A DNA stretch of 64,000 nt from Streptomyces sp. NBC_01217 (GCF_035994185.1 NZ_CP108538.1:5681501-5745500), one strand, 5' to 3'; positions 16,438 to 25,959 are shown, counted from the first letter of the stretch. The notes: generated by a model not told the origin, from the letters alone. Translations and numbers: made by a program.

Positions 16438-18666
16438 GTGGCCACCTTCCTCTACCGGCTGGGCCGGACGGCTTTCCGGCGGCGCCGGCTCGTGCTGCTG
16501 ATATGGATCGCCGTGCTTGTTGCCGCCGTGGCCGGTGCCGGCAGCGTCTCCGGCAGTACGACCGACAACTTCACTCTGCCCGGGACACAGTCCCAGCAGG
16601 CTCTGGACCTGCTGGAGAAGGAGTTCCCGCAAGCGTCCGCCTCCGGTGCCACCGCCCGTGTCGTCTTCGAGAGCACAGACGGGAACAAGCTCGCCTCAGC
16701 CGCTCACAAGGCCGGCGTCGAAGCCGTGGTGGCCGATCTGAAGAAGGCGCCGCAGGTGGCGGCGGTGATCGATCCCTTCACCGGCGGAATGGTCAGCACA
16801 TCAGGCACCATTGCTTACGCCCAGGTCACCTACGCCGTGCCGTCGGCCGACATCACCGCGGGTGCCTCCGACACCCTGAAGGAGATTGCGCGGCGGGGCG
16901 AGCAGGCCGGGCTGACGGTGAGCCTGGGCGGCAACGCGGCCCAGGACGACGGCGAGAGTCGGGCCACGGAGTTGATCGGCCTGGTGGTTGCGGCCCTGGC
17001 ACTGGTGATCACATTCGGCTCGATGATCGCGGCCGGTCTGCCGCTGCTGACCGCCATCGCCGGTGTCGGTGTCGCGCTCTGCGCGATCACCATCGCGTCC
17101 TCCGTCACCGATATGGCCTCCAACGCCTCCACGCTGGCGCTGATGCTGGGGCTGGCGGTCGCCATCGACTACGCCCTGTTCATCGTCTCCCGTTACCGCA
17201 GCGAACTGCGGGAGGGGCATCAGCCGGAGGAGGCCGTGGGGCGGGCGCTGGGCACGGCGGGCTCGGCGGTGGTCTTCGCCGGGCTCACAGTGATCATCGC
17301 GCTGGCGGGACTGAGCGTCATCGGTATCCAGATGCTCACCACTATGGGCCTGGCCGCCGCCTTCGCGATCGCCATCGCGGTCCTGATCGCGCTCACTCTG
17401 CTGCCGGCCACGCTGGGTTTCACCGGGTCACGGGTGGCCCACGGGCGCCTCACCTCGCGTCGTGTGCGCCGGGCCGAGCGCGGCCAGGCCGACACGATGG
17501 GTGTGCGCTGGGGGCGGTTCGTCACCCGTCATCCGTGGCAGATGCTTCTGGCCTCCGTGATCGGCCTGGGGGTCCTGGCCATCCCGGCGGCGTCGTTGCG
17601 GCTGACACTGCCCGACGACAGCATGGCCGCCCCGGACAGCACCCAGCGCGTCGCCTACGACACCCTCAGCAACGGCTTCGGGCCCGGCTTCAGCGGCCCC
17701 CTCATCGTGGTGGTGGACGCCCGCGCGAGCCACGATCCCCAGGCCGCGGCCGAGAACACCACGGGCCTGCTGGACAGGCTGGACGATATCGCCATCGTGC
17801 GTCCGGCCGTCTTCAACAAGGCCGGCGACGTCGCTCTGGTCACCGCCGTCCCGGAAAGCGCACCCACCAGCCAGGCCACCGTCGACCTCGTCGCCCACAT
17901 CCGCGAACGCAGCGCCGAACTGGAAAAGGACAGCGGCGCACAGCTGATGGTCACCGGAACCACCGCCGTCAACATCGACGTCTCCGACAAGCTCGGCGAC
18001 GCCATGGTCCCCTACCTGGCGATCGTCGTCGGACTGGCACTCATCCTGCTCATGCTGGTCTTCCGCTCGATCTTGGTGCCGCTCAAGGCCGCCCTCGGCT
18101 TCCTGCTCAGCGTGGTCGCCACCCTCGGGGTCCTGGTGGCGGTGTTCCAGTGGGGATGGCTGAAGGATCTCTTCGGCATCGACCAGACCGCGCCCATCGT
18201 CAGCCTGCTGCCGATCCTGCTGATCGGCGTGGTCTTCGGCCTCGCCATGGATTACGAGGTGTTCCTCGTCTCCCGCATGCGCGAGGAGTACGTCCACGGC
18301 GCCACCCCCACCGAGGCGATCACCGCGGGCTTCCGTCATGGGGCGCGCGTGGTCACCGCAGCGGCGATCGTCATGATCTCCGTCTTCGCCGGGTTCCTCC
18401 TCGACGACGTCGCCCTGGTCAAGTCGATCGGCATGGGCCTGGCCACTGCGGTCCTGTTCGACGCCTTCGTCGTACGGATGACGATCGTCCCGGCCGTGAT
18501 GACCCTGCTCGGGCACCGCGCCTGGAGCCTGCCGAAGTGGCTCGACCGGGTCCTGCCCAACGTCGACGTCGAAGGCGAGAAGCTGCGTCACGCTCTGGCT
18601 ACCGGCGACCACGCCACCGGCCCGGCAGCCGGCGATCCCGAGCCAGTGGCCTCCGCACGCCGGTAG
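16438..18666 (+). CDS. MMPL-family exporter (RND superfamily)
   Basis: A 742-residue inner-membrane transporter of the MMPL type. It has an N-terminal membrane helix, an outer loop with TTDNFTLPGTQSQQALDLL, a block of membrane helices including MLGLAVAIDYALFIVSRYR, then a second outer loop and a second helix block with LIGVVFGLAMDYEVFLVSRMR. The repeated Asp-Tyr in the two halves is the proton-relay signature. Relatives export lipids, siderophores or antibiotics. The GTG at 16438 follows GGGAGTA. It leads an operon with a histidine kinase and response regulator, which suggests drug- or envelope-induced export. Substrate unknown. Confidence 0.92.
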   Translation: MATFLYRLGRTAFRRRRLVLLIWIAVLVAAVAGAGSVSGSTTDNFTLPGTQSQQALDLLEKEFPQASASGATARVVFESTDGNKLASAAHKAGVEAVVADLKKAPQVAAVIDPFTGGMVSTSGTIAYAQVTYAVPSADITAGASDTLKEIARRGEQAGLTVSLGGNAAQDDGESRATELIGLVVAALALVITFGSMIAAGLPLLTAIAGVGVALCAITIASSVTDMASNASTLALMLGLAVAIDYALFIVSRYRSELREGHQPEEAVGRALGTAGSAVVFAGLTVIIALAGLSVIGIQMLTTMGLAAAFAIAIAVLIALTLLPATLGFTGSRVAHGRLTSRRVRRAERGQADTMGVRWGRFVTRHPWQMLLASVIGLGVLAIPAASLRLTLPDDSMAAPDSTQRVAYDTLSNGFGPGFSGPLIVVVDARASHDPQAAAENTTGLLDRLDDIAIVRPAVFNKAGDVALVTAVPESAPTSQATVDLVAHIRERSAELEKDSGAQLMVTGTTAVNIDVSDKLGDAMVPYLAIVVGLALILLMLVFRSILVPLKAALGFLLSVVATLGVLVAVFQWGWLKDLFGIDQTAPIVSLLPILLIGVVFGLAMDYEVFLVSRMREEYVHGATPTEAITAGFRHGARVVTAAAIVMISVFAGFLLDDVALVKSIGMGLATAVLFDAFVVRMTIVPAVMTLLGHRAWSLPKWLDRVLPNVDVEGEKLRHALATGDHATGPAAGDPEPVASARR

Positions 18667-18792
18667 AGCCGACCCCGGCCCGCTGTCGGCGGCGCCATCG
18701 CGCGCCCCGCTGTTCCCGCCCGCCGACCCACATCCCCCGGGGCCGGCGGGCGGTTTCCTCAAGGACCGGAGCCCGAAAGGCACAGCATCCCA

Positions 18793-20097
18793 GTGGCCCG
18801 ACCCGAAACGGCACCCGCAGCCGTCGCCGCACGGCTGCCCCAAGCCCTGACAGAAGATCCGACCCAGCGGGTCACCGTCTCCATCATCAAAGGCCTGGCC
18901 GCCTGGCGCATGGCTGATGAAACCCGTCCCCGGCTGCGCCGCTGGGGCGTGCCGGTCATGTGTGTCCTGCTCGGCCTTCCGGCCGTCCTCGCCTCCGGCA
19001 ACCGCTCCCACCTGCCCGTCGAGCTCGCGCTCACGCTCGCGCTCACGCTGCCACTGGTATGGCGCGAGCAGCGGCCCGTGCTCGTGTTCACCCTTGCCAC
19101 CGCCGTCTCCCTGGCCGCACTGCCACTGGGGGTACTCAACGGAGCCGACGCCGCCCGCGTCGTCGCGCTGTACAACGTCGGCCGCTACGGCACTCCGCGG
19201 CAGCTGGCCGTCGCCTCCACTGTGACGGCGGCCCATCTGGCCGTGTGGGCCACGGTCTTCTGGGGCAGCGGCCATCTCCAACACGCCAAGCGCCCCGAAA
19301 TGATGACGCTCCTGGCCATGCTGGCCGTCACCGCCTGCGCCGGACTCGCCCTCACCGGGCGCCTGGCCAAGGCGTACATCGTCGCCCTGGAGAGCGAACG
19401 CGAACAGCAGACCCGCCTCGCCGCCGCCCAGGAACGCGCACGGGTCTCCCGCGAGATGCATGACGTCCTCGGCCACACCCTGGCTGTCATCGTCGGACTC
19501 GCCGACGGAGCCGCAGCCCTGGCAGCAACCCGGCCCGAACGATCAGCCAACGCACTGGGCATCATCGCCGACAGCGGTCGCGATGCCCTGGCCGAACTGC
19601 GGCGCCTGCTCATCGTCGTCGACCCGGAGCCCGCCCCCACAGAAGGCCATCCGCTCGCCCCCCAACCGGGGCTGGCCGACCTCGATGCACTGATGGAGCG
19701 GGTCGGAGCCGCCGGACCCACCGTGGCACGGCAAACGAGCGGCAGCCTGGCAAGCCTGAGTTCCGGCGTGCAGCTGACGGTCTACCGCATCGTCCAGGAA
19801 GCGCTCACCAACACCATCAAACACGCCGCCCCGGACACCACCGTCACCGTCACCCTGACCGCCGGGGCAGACAGAGTCGACGTCACGGTCGAAGACACTG
19901 GCCCCCCGCGCACCGCTCCCTCCCACCGCCCGGCGAACGGCGAAGGCCGGGGCCTGCTCGGTATCCGTGAACGCGCCGCCCTCTACCAAGGCCACCTCAC
20001 CGCAGGCCCCACCCACAGCGGCGGCTGGAGGCTCCACACGGTCCTGACCCCGCACCGCTCCCTGCCCACAACCGCCCCGAAGGACCCGTCCCCATGA
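18793..20097 (+). CDS. Sensor histidine kinase (NarX/HisKA_3 type)
   Basis: A 434-residue membrane kinase starting with GTG at 18793 (MADETRPR at 18910 is a possible later start). Five or so hydrophobic segments fill residues 50-195. The dimerisation domain has the phospho-acceptor H223 in SREMHDVLGHTLAVIVG, and the HATPase_c domain has VQEALTNTIKHA as N-box and GRGLLGIRERAALY as G-box. The short outer loops suggest sensing inside or at the membrane. Its stop overlaps the next ATG (ATGA), so it is coupled to the response regulator. Together with MMPL it makes a self-contained sensing and export operon. Confidence 0.93.
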   Translation: MARPETAPAAVAARLPQALTEDPTQRVTVSIIKGLAAWRMADETRPRLRRWGVPVMCVLLGLPAVLASGNRSHLPVELALTLALTLPLVWREQRPVLVFTLATAVSLAALPLGVLNGADAARVVALYNVGRYGTPRQLAVASTVTAAHLAVWATVFWGSGHLQHAKRPEMMTLLAMLAVTACAGLALTGRLAKAYIVALESEREQQTRLAAAQERARVSREMHDVLGHTLAVIVGLADGAAALAATRPERSANALGIIADSGRDALAELRRLLIVVDPEPAPTEGHPLAPQPGLADLDALMERVGAAGPTVARQTSGSLASLSSGVQLTVYRIVQEALTNTIKHAAPDTTVTVTLTAGADRVDVTVEDTGPPRTAPSHRPANGEGRGLLGIRERAALYQGHLTAGPTHSGGWRLHTVLTPHRSLPTTAPKDPSP

Positions 20098-20777
20098 CCA
20101 CCGTCCTCATCGCCGACGACCAAACACTCCAACGCCTCGGCTTTCGCATGCTGCTCGAAGCACAACCCGACATGGCCGTCGTCGGCGAAGCCGCCCAGGG
20201 CCGGGACGCCGTCCGCCTGACCGCCGAACTGCGACCCGACGTCGTCCTGATGGACGTGCGGATGCCCGGCATGGACGGCATCGAAGCCACCCGTCGCATC
20301 GCAGAATCCGGCGGACGCTCCCGCGTGCTCGTCCTGACCACATTCGACCTCGACGAATACGCCTACGAAGCCCTGTGTGCCGGCGCCGCGGGCTTCTTCC
20401 TCAAAGACGCCCGACCCGACGAACTCGTCGTGGGCATCCGCGCCGTGGCAGCCGGAGACTCCGTCATCTCCCCCAGCCTCACCCACAAGCTCATCAGCGC
20501 CTTCACCGCACACCACTCACCGCACCGGCCGCCATCAACCCCGCTCGAACTCACCCACGGGCAGCGACAACGGCTTGCCGGCCTCACCGATCGAGAACGC
20601 GAAGTCCTACGCTGCATCGCAGCGGGCCGCAGCAACCAGGAGATCGCCAACCAGCTCCACCTGGCGGAATCCACCGTGAAATCGCATGTCAGCCGCATCC
20701 TCACCAAGATCCATGCCCGCGACCGCGTTCAGGCCGTCATCTTTGCCTACGACGTCGGCCTTGCGCACCTTGCCTGA
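20094..20777 (+). CDS. NarL/FixJ-family response regulator
   Basis: A 227-residue regulator: receiver domain with acidic IADDQ, phospho-acceptor D54 in VLMDVRMPGMDGIEA, and Lys in FFLKDARPDEL, then a LuxR-type helix-turn-helix (LTDREREVLRCIAAGRSNQEIAN, in two parts with HLAESTVKSHVSRIL). It is partner to the kinase just upstream. Proteins of this class bind short inverted repeats as dimers, so the tandem GGTAC-N4-GTACC sites before the MMPL gene are the natural target. The codon usage is somewhat less GC-rich than the core genes. Confidence 0.94.
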   Translation: MTTVLIADDQTLQRLGFRMLLEAQPDMAVVGEAAQGRDAVRLTAELRPDVVLMDVRMPGMDGIEATRRIAESGGRSRVLVLTTFDLDEYAYEALCAGAAGFFLKDARPDELVVGIRAVAAGDSVISPSLTHKLISAFTAHHSPHRPPSTPLELTHGQRQRLAGLTDREREVLRCIAAGRSNQEIANQLHLAESTVKSHVSRILTKIHARDRVQAVIFAYDVGLAHLA

Positions 20778-20803
20778 GCGACCCTCACCAACGTCAGGAA
20801 CCG

Positions 20804-20873
20804 CACTACTTCGCCGACCCGCACCGTCCCTGGCAGCGCGCGGCACCAACGAGAACACGAATGGTCTGTTGCG
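20804..20873 (+). pseudogene. IS30-family transposase C-terminal relic
   Basis: One frame reads YFADPHRPWQR and, two bases out of phase, continues GTNENTNGLLR. Joined, they are the conserved C-terminal block of IS30-type DDE transposases, including the catalytic Glu region. A 2-bp shift at 20839-20842 breaks it. No further transposase sequence or inverted repeat is visible on either side. The rest of the stretch 20778-21207 has no gene; it holds a weak GCCTCC/GGAGGC repeat near 20957-20971 and the palindrome at 21064. Confidence 0.65.
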
Positions 20874-21063
20874 CTATCGGGGCCCCGGCGGCGTGGTTCG
20901 TCACCGCGTCCGACGAGCGATGTCGGTCAGGCGCTGCTGAACCGGCGGAAGGGCCTCCATACAGGGGAGGCATTAGTTCCGCGAACTCTACGGGTGAACG
21001 AACGGTGAGCCGTCCCAAGTGACACGCCCGGCTCATCGCTCAACGCGCGCGCTCTTTCATCGG

Positions 21064-21079
21064 TGATTAAGGTTAATCA
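21064..21079. promoter_or_regulatory. Palindromic operator before the molybdenum hydroxylase operon
   Basis: TGATTAAGGTTAATCA is a 7-bp perfect inverted repeat around GG, in an unusually AT-rich patch 130 bp before the operon. It fits a dimeric regulator of GntR, LysR or MarR type. No such regulator gene is adjacent on this operon's side. Confidence 0.45.
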
Positions 21080-21207
21080 TCACGTGAGGTGCTATTTCAT
21101 ATGGTTTACCCCCCAATGGTGGCGCGAGTGCCTGCAGAGCGCCTGCGAAGTGGAGCCGTCCACGGTTGGTGCCCGCGAGATCTCAAGCGCACAAGTGCAG
21201 GGGAGTA

Positions 21208-23520
21208 ATGGTGGATCAGTGGGCACGGCGCGAGGACCAGAGGCTGCTCACGGGGAACGGCCGGTATGTCGCCGATATTGAAGTGCCGGGATGTCTCGAT
21301 GCCGTGTTCGTGAGAAGTAAAGTCGGACACGGCACGCTGCGAGCGGTGGACTGCGGTGCGGCACGGGAGGTTCCCGGGGTGGTGGGGGCCTGGGCCGCCA
21401 CAGATCTCACAGGTATGCCGCCGTGTGCACACTCGGCCGCCATCTTGCAGGACCTGCCGCCAGTGCCGCACACCGTGCTCGCCAAGCTGTCCTCGGACGA
21501 GGCGGTGGTCGGCCGCGAGTGGCCGGCGCTGGTGAAGGACCGCGTGCGGTACGCCGGCGAGGCGGTCGCGGTCGTCCTCGGCGAGGACCGCTACCAGGCC
21601 GAGGACGGAGCAGCAGAGGTCACCTTCCAGGTCGACCCGCTGCCCGCAATGGTGACGCCCGCAGCCGCGGCGAAGGACCTCGTCCGCCTTTTCGAGGGGT
21701 TGAGCAACATCGCCCTTCAAGGGGAGGCCGGGCAGCCGATCGACGACGGCGTGTGGCAGCAGGCCGCGGCCGTGGTGGAGGGCCGATACCGCCAGAACCT
21801 GCTCATGCCCATGCCGATGGAGTGCAGGACGATCCTCGCCATCCCCGAGAAGGACCGTTTGACGGTGTGGTCGGGGCACCAGATGCCGCACCGGCTACGC
21901 CGTGAACTGGCCGCGCTGCTGGGCTGGTCGCAGGAACAGGTGCGCGTGGTGGTCCCGGACACGGGCGGCGCGTTCGGCTCCAAGAGCGCCTCCTTCCCGG
22001 AGTTCGTCGTCGTGGCCTTCCTGGCCGTCCAACTGCAGCGGCCCGTCCGGTGGATCGAGGACCGGCTGGAATCGATGATGGTGGCGACGCGAGGCCGTGG
22101 CCAGGACCAGCACGCCCGGCTCGCCGCGGATGCCGAGGGCCGCCTACTGGCCTACGAGTTGCACATCGATGCCGATGTCGGCGCCTATCCGCACCTCGGT
22201 GTGGGCCTGCCGATGCAGACCGCGTGGATGGCAACTGGCCCCTATGTCACTCCTCAGGTCCACGCGACCCTCCGCTCGATCCTCACCAACACCATGCTGA
22301 CCTACCCCTACCGGGGCGCCGGCCGCCCCGAGGCGGTGATCGCCCTGGAGCGGTCCATGGACACGCTGGCACGGCGGCTGGGCATCGACCCGGCGGAGCT
22401 GCGGCGGCGTAACTTCATCCCGCCCGAGAGCTTCCCCTATGAAACGCCCACCGGCCGGCAGTACGACAGCGGTGAATACGCCCGTGCGCTTGACCTGGCC
22501 TTGGAGACCATCGGGTACGACACGTGGCGTACCGAACAGGCCCGGCGCCGAACGGACCCGACCGCCAAGCCTCTGGGTATCGGTATCTCCTGCTACGTGG
22601 AGCGTTCCGGCGGCGAACCGGGCGGGTTGCACGAGTTCGGCAGCATCGAGGTCGCCGAGGACGGCACCATCACTGTCCGGTTGGGCGCGGCATCCAGTGG
22701 CCAGAGCCACGAGACGGTCTTCCCCGCGCTGGTCGCGAAGTTCCTCTGTGTCGACGAGCACCGCGTTCGGCTGATCGAGGGAGACACTGCCGAGCAGCCC
22801 GAGGGACTGGGGTCCTTCGCCAGCCGCACGGCCCAGGTGGCCGGCGCGCTGCTCCAGCACGCCTCCCAGCTGCTCATCGAAGAGGCCCGGAAGAGGGCCG
22901 CGGGGCTGTGGGAGCTGCCAGTGGATCAGGTGGAATGGTCAGACGGCACCGTGCAAGCCACCACCAACGGATCGGTCATGGACGTGGGCGAACTGGTGAA
23001 GAACACCGGGCCGCTGCGGGTGGAGGACCGGTTCGAGACGGGAATGGCGTTCCCGTTCGGTACCCATGTGGCCGTTGCCGAGGTCGACCCGGAACTGGGC
23101 ACCGTGAAACTACTGAAGATCGTCACTGTCGACGACTGCGGAGTGGTCCTCAATCCGGAGATCGTGCGCGCACAAGCCTTCGGCTCCGCCCTCCAGGGCA
23201 TCGGCCAGGCGCTCTACGAGGCGATCCCCTACGACGAGGCCGGCACGCCCCTACTGGGCAACGGACTCCTGGACTATCTGCTGCCCACGTTCACCGAGGT
23301 ACCGCCCATCGAGGTCAAGGACACCTGCACCCCGAGTCCCAGTTCGCCCCTGGGCGCCAAGGGCGCCGGGGAGTCGGGCTGCATCGGCCTGCCGGCGGCG
23401 ATCGTCAACGCCGTGGTCGACGCGCTCCGGCCGGCCGACCCCGACCTGCTGCAGATGCCGCTCACACCGGACGTGGTCTGGCGCGCGGCCCGAGCCCCGA
23501 AACTGGAGGAGACCCGGTGA
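21208..23520 (+). CDS. Molybdenum hydroxylase large subunit (xanthine dehydrogenase/CO dehydrogenase family)
   Basis: A 770-residue molybdopterin-cytosine-dinucleotide-type subunit that hydroxylates a substrate with water at the Mo centre. It opens with an Ald_Xan_dh a/b hammerhead (LLTGNGRYVADIEVPG), followed by GGAFGSKSASFPE for cofactor binding. The active-site loop is YRGAGR at residues 368-373, matching form II enzymes rather than the AYxCSFR loop of true CO dehydrogenase. The C-terminal GAKGAGESGC carries the general-base Glu. Start ATG 21208 follows AGGGGAG. The partner FAD and [2Fe-2S] genes follow with overlaps. The context points to an N-heteroaromatic substrate. No XdhC/CoxI-like maturation gene is in the window. 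Confidence 0.93.
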   Translation: MVDQWARREDQRLLTGNGRYVADIEVPGCLDAVFVRSKVGHGTLRAVDCGAAREVPGVVGAWAATDLTGMPPCAHSAAILQDLPPVPHTVLAKLSSDEAVVGREWPALVKDRVRYAGEAVAVVLGEDRYQAEDGAAEVTFQVDPLPAMVTPAAAAKDLVRLFEGLSNIALQGEAGQPIDDGVWQQAAAVVEGRYRQNLLMPMPMECRTILAIPEKDRLTVWSGHQMPHRLRRELAALLGWSQEQVRVVVPDTGGAFGSKSASFPEFVVVAFLAVQLQRPVRWIEDRLESMMVATRGRGQDQHARLAADAEGRLLAYELHIDADVGAYPHLGVGLPMQTAWMATGPYVTPQVHATLRSILTNTMLTYPYRGAGRPEAVIALERSMDTLARRLGIDPAELRRRNFIPPESFPYETPTGRQYDSGEYARALDLALETIGYDTWRTEQARRRTDPTAKPLGIGISCYVERSGGEPGGLHEFGSIEVAEDGTITVRLGAASSGQSHETVFPALVAKFLCVDEHRVRLIEGDTAEQPEGLGSFASRTAQVAGALLQHASQLLIEEARKRAAGLWELPVDQVEWSDGTVQATTNGSVMDVGELVKNTGPLRVEDRFETGMAFPFGTHVAVAEVDPELGTVKLLKIVTVDDCGVVLNPEIVRAQAFGSALQGIGQALYEAIPYDEAGTPLLGNGLLDYLLPTFTEVPPIEVKDTCTPSPSSPLGAKGAGESGCIGLPAAIVNAVVDALRPADPDLLQMPLTPDVVWRAARAPKLEETR

Positions 23521-24449
23521 AGCCCGCCGCGTTCGACTACGTGGTGCCCCGCACGGTGTCCGAGGCCGTCGACGCCCTGGGGGACGGGGAGCGCAGGGCC
23601 CAGGTCCTGGCCGGTGGCCAGAGCCTGCTCCTGGAGATGCACCTGGAACGCATCCGCCCCGACCTGGTCGTCGACATCAACCGCATCCCGGAACTCGACG
23701 ACATGCGGGTCGTCGACAACACACTGCAGGTCGGCGCCCTGATCAGGCATCAGGCCTTCGAGTCCGCGCGGGCCGTGCCAGGCCCCCTCGGCTCGTTGTT
23801 CTCCCTTGCCGTCGTCAACATCGCCCACCCGCCGATCCGGTCGCGGGGAACGATGGTGGGCAGCTTCGGCTGGGGACATCCCGCGTCCGAGTGGTGCGCC
23901 ATCGCCATGGCCTTGGACGCCGACATCCGACTGCGAGGACCCGAAGGCGCTCGTACCGTCGCGGCCCGCGACTACTTCCACGGTCCGCTCAAGACCGCCC
24001 GCCAGCCGCGAGAGCTCATCACCTCTGTGCGGTACCCGCTGCTCGGCGACGACGTCGGCGTCGGCTTCATCGAGCACCGGCGCACGCACTTCTGCTTCGC
24101 GCAGGTGGCCTCCTCGGCGGCGCTCACGGTACGCGACGGGGTGATTGTCGAGGCGAGAATCGGGCTGGTCAACTGCGCCGACCGGCCGCTGCGGGCGCAC
24201 GCGGCGGAGCAGGCCCTGGCGGGCGTGGAGGTCGGACCCCCGATGGACGGTTACCTGTTGCCCGAGGAACATCCGTTCGCCCGTGCCGGCCGGATCGCTG
24301 CGGAGCACGACGCCGCCCCGATCGCCGAGCCGTACGCCGACCTCGAATACCGTCGGCACGCCATCGCCGTCGTCCTCGCCAGAACGCTGTGCCAGGCGGC
24401 GAACGACCACCGTTCGCGCGTCGGTGAGCTCAAGGGAGACAGCCAATGA
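23517..24449 (+). CDS. Molybdenum hydroxylase FAD-binding (medium) subunit
   Basis: A 310-residue subunit of the CoxM/NdhM type that passes electrons from the iron-sulfur subunit to an acceptor. FAD motifs are visible: AGGQSLLLEMHLERIRPD near residue 35 and the second motif GTMVGSFGWGHPASEW near residue 110; in relatives this reads TxGGxxxxAxPxxE. The CO-dehydrogenase C-terminal domain follows. The GTG at 23517 overlaps the previous stop (GTGA) after a GGAGGAGA site, so translation is coupled. The gene order large-medium-small differs from the cox order medium-small-large. Confidence 0.92.
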   Translation: MKPAAFDYVVPRTVSEAVDALGDGERRAQVLAGGQSLLLEMHLERIRPDLVVDINRIPELDDMRVVDNTLQVGALIRHQAFESARAVPGPLGSLFSLAVVNIAHPPIRSRGTMVGSFGWGHPASEWCAIAMALDADIRLRGPEGARTVAARDYFHGPLKTARQPRELITSVRYPLLGDDVGVGFIEHRRTHFCFAQVASSAALTVRDGVIVEARIGLVNCADRPLRAHAAEQALAGVEVGPPMDGYLLPEEHPFARAGRIAAEHDAAPIAEPYADLEYRRHAIAVVLARTLCQAANDHRSRVGELKGDSQ

Positions 24450-24928
24450 AGATCACCCTCACCGTGAACGGCGAGGAGTTCCCCCTCGACGTGGAGCCTC
24501 GGCGCATCCTCGCGGACGTACTGCGGGAGGACTGTCGGCTGACCGGCACGCATCTGGGATGCGAGCACGGTGTCTGCGGGGCCTGCACGGTGCTGGTGGA
24601 CGGTGAGGCGGTCCGCTCCTGCCTGATGCTGGCCGTGCAGTGCGACGGCAGCTCTGTACGGACCGTGGAGGGACTGACCGGCCCGGACGGCGAGCCCAGC
24701 GCGCTGCAGCGGGCCTTTTCCGCCGAACACGCGCTGCAGTGCGGCTTCTGCACGCCCGGATTCCTGATGGTGGCCGCCGGGGCACTGGAAGCCGAGCCCG
24801 CCCTGGCGGATCACCCCGAGCGTGTGGATCACATCGTCGGATCCAACGTATGCCGGTGCACCGGCTACGAACCCATCCGTCGCGCGATCATGCGGGCAGC
24901 GCGGGAACAGCAGGAGTCCGTGACCTGA
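24446..24928 (+). CDS. Molybdenum hydroxylase [2Fe-2S] (small) subunit
   Basis: A 160-residue electron-transfer subunit with two [2Fe-2S] clusters. The N-terminal plant-ferredoxin cluster is bound by Cys39, Cys44, Cys47 and Cys59 (GCEHGVCGAC then SC). The C-terminal helical-bundle cluster is bound by Cys99, Cys102, Cys136 and Cys138 (CGFCTPGF and CRCTGYEPI). All eight ligands are present. The ATG at 24446 overlaps the preceding stop (ATGA). With the two genes upstream it forms a complete three-subunit enzyme. Confidence 0.95.
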   Translation: MKITLTVNGEEFPLDVEPRRILADVLREDCRLTGTHLGCEHGVCGACTVLVDGEAVRSCLMLAVQCDGSSVRTVEGLTGPDGEPSALQRAFSAEHALQCGFCTPGFLMVAAGALEAEPALADHPERVDHIVGSNVCRCTGYEPIRRAIMRAAREQQESVT

Positions 24929-24969
24929 TCCTGTTCTCGTGCCGATCCCGGCGGTGTTGAGGAGTGGAA

Positions 24970-25959
24970 ATGGCTGTAACGGGAAGCGTCCGTGCCGGAG
25001 TCATCGACGTCCACGCACACTGGCTGCCCCGGGAACTGCTCTCCCTCCCACCGGGGTCCCCCCTGGGCGGCATGAGCGACCGCGACGGGGAGTTGTATCT
25101 GGGGGACAACCCGCTGTTCCTCGCCACCACGGCGATGACCGACATCGACGTGCTCGTCGCCGACACGCTGAAGGCGGGTCTCGGGGCACGCGCTGTCTCG
25201 GCGCCTCCCTTCGCTTTCCCCGTCCACGTGCCGTCCGAGGCGGACGACTACATCAAGGCCTACAACGACCGGCTCGCCGAAGCCGTCTCCTCCACCGACG
25301 GCATCCTGGTCGGGCTCGGACTGACCCGCGTGGACAACGTGGATGCCGCCCACCGCGAGATGACCCGGTTGACGGCGATGGGCGGCGTCGCCGGCGTCGC
25401 CGTCCCTCCCCTCGTCCAAGGGCAGTCCTACGGTGAAGGCGTCATGCGGGAGGTACTGGCTGCCGCCGCCGACACAGGTCTTGCTGTCCTCGTGCACCCC
25501 ATGCAGTTGCCGAGGCCCGAATGGAAGGACCACTACCTGGCCAACCTGATCGGCAACCTGGTGGAGACCACGACAGCCGTGGCATCGCTGATCCTGAGCG
25601 GTGCCATGGAGGAACTGCCGGACCTGCGGATCTGCTTCGTTCACGGCGGCGGTTGCGCACCGTCGCTGGTCGGCCGGTGGGAACACGGATGGCATGCGCG
25701 GGCGGACGTACGCCGGGGGAGTGCCCGCCCGCCCGCCGAGGTGTTCACCAGGCTGTACTTCGACACGATCACGCACGACCCCGAAGTACTCGGGCTCCTG
25801 GCAGCTCATGCCGCGCGGGACCGGATTCTGTGCGGGAGCGACTACCCCTTCGACATGGCACAACCGGACCCCGTCCGCTTCCTCCTGGACAACGGCCTCG
25901 ACACCGCGACGCTCGAAGCGAACGGCCGCCGGTTCCTGGGCATCGAGTCCCGGGCCTGA
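24970..25959 (+). CDS. Amidohydrolase-2 family metal-dependent hydrolase or decarboxylase
   Basis: A 329-residue TIM-barrel protein of the ACMSD/amidohydrolase-2 family. Metal ligands are visible: H15 and H17 in VIDVHAHWLP, a His in LVHPMQLPRP, a later His in FVHGGGCAP and the Asp of CGSDYPFDM. Family members either decarboxylate aromatic acids without oxygen or hydrolyse rings and amides. In this operon it probably acts on the hydroxylated heterocycle or its ring-cleavage product; which one cannot be told. ATG at 24970 is chosen because GAGGAG lies five bases before it; the GTG two codons earlier is less likely. Confidence 0.88.
   Translation: MAVTGSVRAGVIDVHAHWLPRELLSLPPGSPLGGMSDRDGELYLGDNPLFLATTAMTDIDVLVADTLKAGLGARAVSAPPFAFPVHVPSEADDYIKAYNDRLAEAVSSTDGILVGLGLTRVDNVDAAHREMTRLTAMGGVAGVAVPPLVQGQSYGEGVMREVLAAAADTGLAVLVHPMQLPRPEWKDHYLANLIGNLVETTTAVASLILSGAMEELPDLRICFVHGGGCAPSLVGRWEHGWHARADVRRGSARPPAEVFTRLYFDTITHDPEVLGLLAAHAARDRILCGSDYPFDMAQPDPVRFLLDNGLDTATLEANGRRFLGIESRA

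Noticed and set aside
21063..21281. Small plus-strand open frame starting in the palindrome region
   Set aside because: It overlaps the Mo subunit start in another frame, has no ribosome site and begins within the operator-like repeat.
21208..24928. True carbon monoxide dehydrogenase (coxMSL)
   Set aside because: The active-site loop is YRGAGR rather than AYxCSFR with the copper-binding Cys, gene order differs, and the downstream genes fit ring degradation better.
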